Of a DNA stretch of 64,000 nt, positions 54,931 to 64,000 are shown piece by piece (position 1 is the stretch's first letter; every line of letters starts with the position of its first letter). This DNA comes from Arthrinium phaeospermum (Eukaryota; Ascomycota; Sordariomycetes; Amphisphaeriales; Apiosporaceae). Made by a program: the position numbers and the translations under genes. The notes below the pieces were generated by a model. It did not search any database and was not told where the DNA came from. It saw only the letters and a program-made list of their open reading frames with translations. Location of the stretch: NCBI GenBank assembly GCA_006503535.1, contig QYRS01000010.1, positions 2,170,001 through 2,234,000 on the forward strand, written 5' to 3'.

Positions 54931-55880
54931 TGATATTGCACGAAAGTTTCGAGTCCTACACCGAACACCATGTAAAAGCCAGACTAATGGCATGCTATAC
55001 ATGCCTTTGGCTTACACGATGAGCAGCTTGGAGCTTGCGGCTTGCCCATAAAACAAAAGTACTCCACTTCGTCTTTGGACGGTAGAGCAGCCTCCGTCGT
55101 GGGTGGGTAAACGGGTTCCTAGACCGTCGATGAGAAAACGCGAAAGAGCCTACAATTATATCGTTCAAGTGCATGGAAAGAACAGCAGCAGACTTGGGGC
55201 GAATGGGGACACCAGGCAGACGCCAATACTGAGGTGGTGGTGGTTCAATGCCAGCGCCGATATGGTGCGCCAATATCGGCAATGAGAGTCACGATATGTT
55301 TTGGTGGTGAGGGGCAAGCCTCGGCGAATGCGGTACGCCAACAATCAATCGATGTTATGTGTTGATAATCGGCAAAGAGAGTCGTGATGTACTAGAAAAG
55401 ATGTCTAACTATTTGGCAGCTTAGTGGTATATGCCAGCTGCAAGAGTAACTGAAGAAAAACATTGACGCGTGGGCTTTTTAATCTAGAATCAGGTGCTCT
55501 TTATTACGCAGAGACGCGACTGTTTTTGAGACACGCTGGCAGCTTATGTGGGAGTTAGCATCTATCAAAAAGATTCCTGGTTGCTTGGTAAAGCAGCTGT
55601 TCCTGTATCAAGGTTGCCCAGTCAGGTTGCTCAGTCATTTGCCTCAGCAAGAGGTTCTCTCCAGGCTACCGACCCCCTTCTATCCATAACTGCGAGACTA
55701 CGCTTGCGTTTTCTTCTTCTTCTTCTTCCTATAACTCGCACCTGAACCTTCACTAGATTTCAGCCAAACAACAAACCCAGAACAAAGAGAAACATCGTTA
55801 CGCCTAACTCCTTATCGAGCAGTAATACCTTAAACATTGCCCGCCATTATGATTAGGTCATGGACCAATGCAGATAAAAG
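54931..55880. other. Intergenic, no gene seen
   Basis: Only short frames. A short CTT repeat lies near 55715-55727. Confidence 0.5.
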
Positions 55881-56238
55881 ATGCCTTGCCGAGTGTCTTA
55901 CCAGAGCAGAATTGGAAGCGCCTACCCCTCAATTTCGATTCGGCAAAATTGTAGACACGAAGGCACTCAATCGAGATTGCATCAGCAACTCCGCAAGGTT
56001 ATGCTATCGCTCACGAAGGGAACTGAAGTACGTTTCTGTCGAGTCCTAACGATTCCACTTGGCTCCTCTCCACCTACTCCAGACACAGGAGATTATGGGC
56101 TACGGCACAACCAACCCGTATACCGTCCACCCATTGGAGCCGATGTGGAAAGAGGTCGATGACGTTGACAATGACCGTCGAGAATACCGGCAGTGGGAAC
56201 AACAAGAAAAAGCTTGTGGCTGCCATCCCCAGAAGTAG
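55881..56238 (+). CDS. Possible small two-exon gene, 100 aa
   Basis: Exon 1 55881-56027 and exon 2 56083-56238 join in phase 0 across a 55-nt intron with GTACGT donor, CCTAAC branch and CAG acceptor. The second exon has convincing protein character (TQEIMGYGTTNPYTVHPLEP ... EKACGCHPQK). Another frame with ATG at 55849 competes for exon 1 and would use the same splice sites. No family recognised; coding status is tentative. Confidence 0.4.
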
Positions 56239-56958
56239 TGACGACGGCAATATCTTGAATCTGGGTAGGTGAGATAACCTAACGGATTGACTACACACAT
56301 CCGTGTTGACGACTTGTTAGCTCGTCTGTCGAACGGGCCCCTTTGTCGAACTGTCTCCTATCAGCGATGTTCCAGGCACAGACTCGAGTCTTACTAAAGG
56401 AGAACCGTCACGGGGGATCAAGTATAAGGCCCGAGAGATTGAGACTGGCCATAGCTGTGAATCCGAACCCGCTGTTGCTTATAATTTTCTATTGTAGAGA
56501 TTGATTCTATAGGGTACCCCGACTCTGTCAGCCCTGTTACTGTGAACTAGAAACAAGGCTGGCTTGGCACGTTTACCAATTGACGGAGGGCCGATTTGAA
56601 GACTCAATTGTGAGCGGCCAATGGCATCGAAATTGATACGTGAGTGGTCGGAAGAGGAGCTTGGTCGCCTTATTATCTCCGGGGTGCTTCATCTTCTCCA
56701 AGCGTCAACCTACAGCTGGTAACGTCATGGGCGAAGCACTTTGGCAGACCAGTAGGTGTTCCATTGTATCCAGTAACTTACTTTATTATAGTATACCAAT
56801 TGGTAAAGGCTGTTGCTAGGTTCACCAGGCCTGCAGTTGCGGTTCTACTCACTTGGAGTAAGTGAACAGTGGATGGCAACTCGCGATGAAGCCAAGTCGA
56901 AGCCAAGCCAAATGGTCGACTGGCGGGCGAGATGTTCATGTTTGCCTTCGAAGCTGAA
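56239..56958. other. Intergenic, no gene seen
   Basis: No credible frame; 3' flank of the Mediator gene at its right end. Confidence 0.5.
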
Positions 56959-57588
56959 CTACGAGGTCATCTGGGTATCTTCTTCTCCCCCGCTCTTGAC
57001 GCCGCCACTGCCCTCCACCAACAGCGCAGTAAGCGACTCAATCTCTCCCCAGATCTCCTGCTCCATATCGCGCTCGACCTTGTTGCTCCGGCTGTTGAGC
57101 CAGCCGGCATCGACCCCGCCGATCCGACCGTGGCCGTCGGGCTGCAGGGATTTGCTCTTGGGCTCGCCGCCGTCTCGGTTGCTGCCGAGGTTCACGATGC
57201 CGTCTTCTTCCATGCCCAAGACCTGGCGTTTGATGCGGACGTCGACGGAGCGCAGGGTTCGGACAAACTGGTCCATGGACTCCTTGAACACGGTCACGTC
57301 TTTGCTGTCGTCATCGTCGCCGGCGGCCATGCGCGTGTCGGTCTCGGTCGTCGTCGGGTCGTTCTTGCTGATGCTCTGCAGGGCTTGGGCGACAGTGGGC
57401 AGCAGGCTTACGATGCTCTGTACGTTGCGTTAAGCAGTAACAATTAGTAACTGGTCGGTCGGACAAAGCAAAAGTTAGAAGACAAAAAAGCATACCTTGT
57501 CTATGTCGGACAATTGCTGCATGCGCTCGCCCTTGGTGAAAGGAACGAAGGGCTCTTCACCCCCAATGGTCTCTTGGGGAGGGTTCAT
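56959..57588 (-). CDS. MED11: Mediator of RNA polymerase II transcription subunit 11, 183 aa
   Basis: Exon 1 57588-57496 and exon 2 57417-56959, phase 0; the intron has a GTATGC donor and a TACAG acceptor. FTKGERMQQLSDIDK crossing into SIVSLLPTVAQALQSI matches the N-terminal helix of Med11, followed by FKESMDQFVRTLRSVDVRIK and RQVLGMEEDGIV, the second conserved helix pair. The C-terminal part (EIWGEIESLTALL) is present with a longer Gly/Ser-rich linker before it, as in filamentous fungi. Med11 pairs with Med22 in the Mediator head module and contacts TFIIH/Pol II in the nucleus. Confidence 0.8.
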
Positions 57589-58377
57589 GTTTGCGACAGG
57601 CGCAACTGCGACGCTTTCGTGGAGTCGGATGGAGATGGTGAAGAGCGAGAGGAACAAAGGGATCAGGCGTGTGTGGTAGACCTCCAATCCGGTCAGGCTC
57701 AGACTGGAGTTTTCAAGTAGGAGAAACCATGAGAGTGATAGAAAGGTATCGTGGCTATCAACGAAGCCGATGAATGCGCACAGTGAAAAGAAGTCCTCGT
57801 CGTCGCATGCAGTCGAGTGCCCTGTACCCTGGCTGGAGCTTTCAATGGAGGGATGAACGCATTTCTTCCCCACAAGGGGCGCGGGAGCACGGCTAGCTGA
57901 GATGGTTGTGGCTGAAGGTGGGGGGATTAGCGATCTGTGGTACTCGGATACTTGGAGGGTACCTTTATGGCTCTGTCGCCGATAGTCCTCTCGGTTTAGC
58001 GCGTCGCGTCAATGCAGGTTCATTTCAGCCTCATCAACCACCAAAGTGGCATCGCCGACCACGAGTGATCCCATCTCATTGAAATCCATCCATCATTATC
58101 TCCCCTTGATCATTCAATTAATCGGGGAACAAACACCATTTCCGCTTCTGTGCTGTTACTGGCAACCGGTCATCCTGTGTCGTCCTCTACACTTGTCGGA
58201 ATGAAGGGTGGTTCATGAGTGGCTTGACATACAAGCTTTGTGCTGGGAAGGGTGAACCGTTACTCTTAATTGGCATATCATCCTATATATTGCTAGGATC
58301 CGCGACCATTTTCTTGCCGCCACCACATCGGCATCAACCATCACTTCTCTTGCGGCCACATTGCTCCGGACACGACG
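57589..58377. promoter_or_regulatory. Shared divergent promoter of MED11 and TAF5
   Basis: About 790 bp between two oppositely transcribed transcription-machinery genes. The open frame continues upstream of the MED11 start on the minus strand (to about 57873), but family comparison favours the start at 57588. No specific element identified. Confidence 0.45.
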
Positions 58378-61214
58378 ATGTCTGCACCCAATAATGCACC
58401 TTCTGGCGCCGGTGGTGCTGGTGCCGGCGCTGGGGCAGGTCCCAACACCGGCGCCAGCTTCACACCACAACCGGCCGCAACCACCACACCAAGCGCACCT
58501 GCGAATGCGCCCGCTGCTGCTTCAACTACTGCCGCTGCTGGGAACTCCAACTCGGCGGCGCCTTCCAATAATAACAACCTGAACCAAATTGTAAGTGAAG
58601 TTCTTCTTACCTGCTTGCCATGATCCCCAAATCCTACCCATATGCACTCGCATCCATGCGCCCAGACAATGTCCGGATGGTCTGCATCGCATGGTTCATG
58701 TTTGCTTCTCACCAAGGACTCATCTGAATGGGATTGTTCTCCCCTCATCGGTCCCCACCTGTTGGTTCAACAAACGTCGCCATGGAGTCAGCTCCGTTTG
58801 GTATACACGTTCAAGCAACGAAACTCGTGCGTCCCTGATTGAATCTTCCCACTCTCCTTTTGGGTGGCCTCCTCAACCATTGCCATGATGAACACACTTA
58901 TCCCACCTTACCCCAATCCCCTGCCGATAGGCAGGGGACGTAGTCGGGATGTCTATTACTCAGATATCAATAAATTAACATCCGGACAGGTCACAGATTA
59001 TCTTCTTAAGAGAGGGTATACCCATACCGAGGCCGTGTTCCGCAAAGAGGTGCAGAACGTTGATCCCAGTGGACGCCCGCTGAAGAACAACGATGAGATG
59101 GGTCCCAAGAAGTACATGCGTGCTTTTACCCACCTGGAGAAGTGGGTGGAGAACTCACTGGATCTCTACAAGGTATGTCATCTCCCTGTGTCGCTCTGAT
59201 GGTTCTGGCTAATACATGGTGTAGTTCGAGCTCGGCAAGATCTTGTGGCCTGTCTTCGTCTACTCCTACCTCGAGCTGGTAGAGGGCAACGATCTTGGGG
59301 AGGCTAGAGAGTTCATGGAGAAACTACATTCTCGCTTCGAGAATGTTCACCGCGATGAGGTTAAGACCCTCCAGCTGGTCACACTCCCTGCGCATGTCAA
59401 AGAGAACTCGATGGCCAAGCTGTACCGGGATAACAAGTACAACATCCCTCTGAATAAGTATGTCGTTGGCACTCTGATGACCTTCCTTGAGAAGGATGAG
59501 GAGCAGGGCGGCGCCTGTCTTCGATTCCTCATCAACCACTACTGCAAGATCGATGCCGTTTCCCGTGGTCCCATCGAGCCGTTCAGTTTCGAGGCCATTT
59601 ACCGCCGCGCTCGAAACATGGAGATTGATGACGTTGATGCCCAAGAAGGCATTCCTGGCGCGGGGTCAAAGACGGGTGTCTCCAACCGCGACATCCTTAA
59701 CAACAAGGCAGCCCTGAAGCTTGGACCGTTGCCTATGGATGTTGAGCTGCGAACCGATGTCTTGGCGGAGCTCGAGGAGGAAGACAGGATCAACCCCCCG
59801 CGTGATGGTACTGCGACACTTGTGGATGAGTTCAACCTGCTGCATCCAATTAAGAAGGAGTCGGCAGATTCTCCGCAACGCACCGATATCCCCTATCCGC
59901 CTTCACGAGCACGCGACGTCGTCATGGAAGTCCAGAAAGTCCGAGAGAACCGCGACCGCTTCCGCATTGAGGGTCGCACTGGCGGGGTCGGACCTAGTGT
60001 GTCCGTCTGCATGTACACCCTCCACAACACCCTCGGAAAGTAAGTAGCCCGCTATCTCCTTCACTTACCAAATGATGCAGCCTGCTAACTATACGCACAG
60101 TGTCTCGTCGATGGACTTCTCGAAAGACCAGGAGTTGGTAGCTGTCGGCACCACCGATTCGTACATTCGCGTTTGGACAATGGACGGCAAGCCCTTGAAA
60201 TCGACCCTGCCTACGGAGAAGGACCTCAAGGTCAACAACCGCAAGCTCATCGGCCACTCTGGCCCGGTCTACAGTGTCGCCTTCTCGGATGCTATTGCCA
60301 ACCTCGACCGCAACATATACGACGGTGAGGGTCCCAAACCCGAGACGAACTCTAAACTGCTCATCTCTTGCTCCGCCGATGGCCAGATCCGCCTCTGGTC
60401 CCTCGAGGTCTGGTCCTGCCTCTGCATCTACCGCGGCCACGATGGCCCCGTCATGAGTCTTTCGTGGGGTCCGCACGGCCACTACTTCGCCAGTGGCGGC
60501 TGGGACAAGACGGTCCGTGTCTGGTCGCAAGATCATGCTTCGGCTCAGCGTCTCCTTGTGGGCCACGACACGTCGATTTCTACGCTCACCTGGCACCCTA
60601 ACGGCGCTTATGTGTTCTCGGCTTCCGACGAGTCTGACAAGTCTATTCGCATGTGGTCTGTCAACGACGGCAAATGTGTGCGTGTCCTGACAGGCCATGC
60701 CGAGTACATTTCCTGTCTCGAATGCTCCCCCAACGGCAAGATCCTGGCTTCTGCAGACATTGGTGGCAACATCTTCCTTTGGGATATCGAGAAGGGCGAG
60801 CGTATCAAGCGCTGCCGTGGCCATGGCCGCGGTGGTATCTGGTCGATGAGCTTCAGCGTCGAGAGTAATGTGCTCGTCTCTGGTGGACACGACAACACCG
60901 TTCGAGTCTGGGACGTCGAGATGCCGCCCGAGGGTGTTAAGGCCGCTGCTCAGACGGACGGCACTGATGGAGCAGCCAATGCTGCCAGTGGAGGAGGCGA
61001 GTCGAGTAACAAGGCTTCCGGGTCCAACGCTCAGGGAAGCGGCAGCGGTGCGGGTGCCTCTGGCAGCTCTGGTAAGAAGAAGGGCAAGGAGGTCACCATC
61101 ACCCCGGACCAGATCAGCGCGTTCCCGACCAAGCGGACGCCGGTCAAGAAGGTCGTCTTCACCCGGATGAACCTGGTCATTGCTGGTGGTTGTTACGAGC
61201 CGGAGTTTAAGTAG
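58378..61214 (+). CDS. TAF5: Transcription initiation factor TFIID subunit 5, 774 aa
   Basis: Exons 58378-58590, 58990-59172, 59225-60039 and 60101-61214 join in frame; intron 1 is long (399 nt). An Ala/Gly/Ser-rich N-terminus leads to [20 protein letters not shown] (LisH-like). The TAF5 N-terminal domain follows ([33 protein letters not shown]). The last exon carries WD40 repeats with GH...WD spacing ([71 protein letters not shown]). A Gly/Ser-rich insert follows the repeats. TAF5 is a scaffold of TFIID and, in many fungi, of SAGA; nuclear. Confidence 0.95.
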
Positions 61215-62230
61215 CTCCTCAGGCTGGGCGATCCACTACCTAATGATTTTGCGTTCTCTGATTTGAGGATTGAGGATGAACAGTGACGGTAGAAAAGCGA
61301 CCAAGTTTGTCTTTAAGATAGGGTCGCTTCTCTTTCTTGCTTAAGGCCGCGGAACCTCGTCGTTGTTGTTGTTGTTGCGGAATGGCGGCGGCGCGGATAT
61401 TGATAGATACCCTTGATCAATCCGACTTGCTTGCTGCCTGGTTGGAGTTTTGGCGCAAACTTGATATGGGACGACATGCTGTTTTCTCTCATGCGCCTTG
61501 GCCTCCTCCTCCTTGTACACTAGGTAGATAGACAGACTTCAAGACGAATCTTATTTTATGATGAAAACACATCCTGGCCTCTATTCAATGTTGATGAGGT
61601 GGTCCCAATTGTGGTTTATTTTATCATATGTTTACCTTTCTCATCATGAACGGCATCAGCTGCCTCGTCAAATCTAAGAAGATTGTAGAACTGAACCCTG
61701 AAGGTGGCAGATGCCCTCCCTCTATTACATTTTCATCACCCCCAAGTCATCGTGGCATGTACGAACAGTGGCGGTTGAAGAGTTGTTCACCGGGATGGGG
61801 ATGGACTGGGGGGAGAGAGGATATGTGAGAAGAGAAAGAAAAATCAAAAAATAAATGTTGGGTGGTTGCTGGTACTGCGGAATCCGGATCGTACTCACAC
61901 TTCTTGCAGACGCGAGGAGTCACCCTCCTATGTTTTACCAAGTCACCACGCCCCAAGCTCTGAAAAGCAGCTGCCCTTAACAAGTTGAACCGCTTCTGCT
62001 CGATCGGGAGGCCCGCTGGTGACCTCCGTGCTCCACTCCACGGTTCCCCCGGAGAAGCGGCTGCCGCTGGTCAGGTGGTTCTTTACCCATTCCTTGTTGC
62101 CTTACCACTCGGCCACTCAACATTTAGAATCAACAATTGCTTGTTTGGTACTGGGGGGATGGGTTGTTTACATCTATTAAGCTACAGCTCCAGCTCCGAG
62201 CTCCCAAGCTGGAGCTTGCTGGGGGTGGTT

Positions 62231-62282
62231 GGGTAGGTAGGTGTTTACAGGTAGGTAGGTAGGTAAGGTAGCTAGGTAGGTG
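62231..62282 (+). repeat. GGTA tetranucleotide microsatellite
   Basis: Interrupted GGTA/GTAG units run through this segment. Confidence 0.75.
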
Positions 62283-62797
62283 AGCTTGTTGCCTATTTCG
62301 GCTTGGAGGTACGTACTGAATGTGTAAGATGCCATGGTTCGAGGCAGGTCTCTCAAGTAAATCAAGTGTTTTTTTGGATTGTCCCTTACTCACTGGTGCC
62401 TCGCCTCACCTCATGGGAGGCCCGAGGCCCAGCCTCGACCGGGCCACGATGCCAGCCAAAATCTGTGTGTAGATTTGAGTGCTGATATCCCCCAGGACAA
62501 TGGGGAGATTTACTTAACATCTGTCATTATTTAGACGTAAGAAGATACATAATTTTATCTGCACGCAGACTTGCTTGCGTCAGTCTGTGGACGTACTACC
62601 TGGGTAGGGAGGGACGCGTATCAGACAGCAGTGACAGAGCAAGGCAAAACCAGCAATTTTCAAACCACTTCGCCCTTGCAAGGAGAAGAAGGCAGTAGGT
62701 GGACCAAAACATCAGTAACATATAGATCACATGAACGTACGCATATGTAAGATACTATTTGATAAAAAGAGCAGATGGGAATAGTAAAAAATGAAGC

Positions 62798-62805
62798 AAA
62801 AAAAA
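62798..62805 (-). terminator. Pol III terminator (T8 on minus strand)
   Basis: Eight consecutive T on the minus strand begin two bases after the 3' end of the tRNA-like gene, as expected for RNA polymerase III termination. Confidence 0.7.
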
Positions 62806-62807
62806 GC

Positions 62808-62912
62808 TCCGGACCTGGGACTCGAACCCAGGGTCTGTGGCCCCTCCGAAGAGGCATGAACAATGCAGCTCATGTGTCAAGCCCACTGTGCTACCAGCTA
62901 CACCATCCCGGA
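62808..62912 (-). tRNA. tRNA-like gene with intron, isotype uncertain
   Basis: On the minus strand: 5' TCCGGGATGG, an A box (TGGTGTAGCTGG) forming a GTGT/GCAC D arm, a B box (GGTTCGAGTCC) in a CTGGG/CCCAG T arm, and 3' GTCCGGA pairing with the 5' end except at the innermost position. At 105 nt it is too long for a simple tRNA, so an intron is implied. GTGGG and GCCAC are candidate anticodon-stem halves, with one mismatch. The body resembles tRNA-Glu, but I could not fix the anticodon. Confidence 0.6.
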
Positions 62913-63114
62913 TTCAGTTGATTGTTAATGAGTAGAGGCTAATCCGTACTTATGAGGCAGCAGTGGTGGGTGTTAGGCCACGGAGAAAGGCGAGCGTGAA
63001 AGGATATCGGAGTTGAGTTTGCCTCCTTCCTGGTACTGTTCGGTTCCAGGCTTAATATGTGCAGACTACTATGGGGGAGAGAAATGCAAAAAATACAGAG
63101 AGGCGAGCAAGGGC

Positions 63115-63121
63115 AAAAAAA
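63115..63121 (-). terminator. Pol III terminator (T7 on minus strand)
   Basis: A run of seven T on the minus strand lies nine bases past the 3' end of the second tRNA-like gene. Confidence 0.65.
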
Positions 63122-63129
63122 TGAGATTT

Positions 63130-63239
63130 TCCGGACCTGAGACTCGAACCCAGGGTCTGTGGACCCTCCGAAGAGGCATGGGGGCTGCCTCCCTCCCCCA
63201 AGTGTCATCCCACCGTGTTACCAGCTACACCATCCCGGA
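63130..63239 (-). tRNA. Second tRNA-like gene with intron, isotype uncertain
   Basis: It shares the first 25 or so bases (TCCGGGATGGTGTAGCTGGT, then AACAC) and about 50 bases of the 3' part with the gene at 62808-62912, including A and B boxes. The middle is different (G/C-rich: GGGGGAGGGAGGCAGCCCCC). GTGGG and TCCAC form a five-pair stem (one G-T) that would be the anticodon stem. About 110 nt. Either an intron-containing tRNA pair or tRNA-derived elements. Confidence 0.55.
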
Positions 63240-63773
63240 CTTTCGAGAGTTTCTTGCTATTGTTGGGAGATCAAGCGTTAATCCGCCATCATGTTCATAC
63301 GAGCTGGAGATATGAGGGGGCGTATCCAGGGTTTCAGGGAAGGCTGGCTGTGTTGAGTTTACACCGTTCATGGTTATCCCACGACAACCACCAACTGATT
63401 GTCCCACACAGGCGGCATTGGATGGGGGTGATGAGCCACTGCATCATCTATCACTGTACTTTTATCTACCTACGTAGGAGACTGGTTGTCGAGGAATGCG
63501 CAGGCGATGGTGGTAGATCTAATACGGCTAATATGCCACAATGCGCATGGACAAAAGGATAGGGGTCCATCCACGTAGGAAGGTTCAGGGAAGAAGCCCT
63601 TGGACGAAACATTGGATCCAATGCCCAGAACAAGACGATTCGACAAAAAGAAAGACGAAGGACAGTTTCCGCTTCTGCCTCTCGAAGCTCGAGCTGGAGT
63701 TCATGGTCGTAAAAACGTAACCAGTAGGACACGGCTTCCTAGGATGTTTGTTCTTACATACCGTCTCTTTCAT
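63240..63773. other. Spacer before the retroelement fragment
   Basis: No gene seen. Minus-strand frames within 63466-63732 are not clearly retroelement-derived. Confidence 0.45.
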
Positions 63774-64000
63774 TTACCTTGAAGAATGACCGACCGATTG
63801 GGTCCCCTGAGGCATTCTCGTAGGTTGTAGCTGTGGGAATCCTGGTATCTCAAACGCCAGAATATGTCTGTCCTCGACGTAGACTGGGACGGCCCAGTAT
63901 CCATGTTTCAAGTCAAACTTGGCGAATTCCCCTATCTGAGGACGAGATAGGAGATAGTTGATCATGGACGTCTGCCAGCAAGGGTAGGTTGGTCCCAGGA
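63774..64000 (-). mobile_element. Reverse-transcriptase fragment of a retroelement
   Basis: On the minus strand the frame is open from the right window edge to a stop at 63774. INYLLSRPQIGEFAKFDLKH followed by GYWAVPV, AFEIPGF and TRMPQGTQSV follows the order of RT palm motifs in fungal LTR-type elements (F-x-K-x-D-L-K-x-x-Y ... A-F ... MPQGTQSA). The frame stops soon after QSV, so the copy is broken here; its remainder would lie beyond the window. Confidence 0.6.

Larger units (their letters stand above)
61215..62807. other. Intergenic, no gene seen
   Basis: Contains short repeats but no credible coding frame. Confidence 0.5.

Noticed and set aside
62808..62912. Class II (Leu/Ser) tRNA with CCTCTTCGGAGG as long variable arm
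   Set aside because: Twelve extra bases would remain between that hairpin and the T arm, which does not fit class II geometry.

Overview
The window reads as nuclear DNA of a filamentous ascomycete, most likely a Sordariomycete. Genes carry short introns (about 50-110 nt) with CTAAC/CTGAC-type branch points, coding regions are GC-rich, and several families are fungus-specific (2EXR, fungal STAND N-terminus with ankyrin-type tail, fungal rhodopsin/PTH11-like, WSC, GT25). An AT-rich inverted-repeat element looks like RIP-type decay.

Left part (1-10.4 kb): a 2EXR-like gene cut by the left edge, two tandem-repeat arrays, and a small family of genes cut into very small exons. Two readable copies lie on the + strand (2984-3995 and 8903-10373), a truncated inverted copy lies at 7208-7673, and a duplicated tail lies at 4281-4456. 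Between them sit relics of a biosynthetic locus: a Rossmann-fold oxidoreductase with an in-frame stop, and an ACP-methyltransferase fragment of a non-reducing polyketide synthase broken by stops, a frameshift and a 22-bp minisatellite.

10.7-26 kb: a DCG1/hydantoin-racemase-like gene, a five-exon STAND-N/ankyrin-type gene, a divergent pair of a berberine-bridge-type FAD oxidase and a short-chain dehydrogenase, an AT-rich element with terminal inverted repeats, a GT25 glycosyltransferase, a seven-TM fungal rhodopsin-like protein and a thioredoxin-reductase-like flavoprotein with a CxxC centre.

26.5-43 kb: two unknown families, each tandemly duplicated (two genes on -, two on +), a SET-domain protein, then three large GC-rich genes (a distant paralogue pair flanking an F-box/ankyrin-type gene). 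Each of these three shows an apparent -1 frame change at a run of cytosines.

43-64 kb: ornithine decarboxylase with a long 5' leader, about 5 kb almost without genes, a secreted two-WSC-domain protein, a secreted cysteine-rich protein built from exon-sized modules, a broken cysteine-rich gene, and a head-to-head pair of transcription-machinery genes (Mediator subunit 11 and TFIID subunit TAF5). The right end holds two intron-containing tRNA-like genes and a reverse-transcriptase fragment of a retroelement.

The most unusual item is the micro-exon family. One 98-residue protein is encoded by 13 exons. The first exon is only the ATG, most others are 18-24 nt, all introns are phase 0, and the 21-, 42- and 63-nt exons each encode whole heptads of a predicted coiled coil. 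All exon models were made by eye from splice signals, reading frame and comparison between copies; none has been checked against transcripts.
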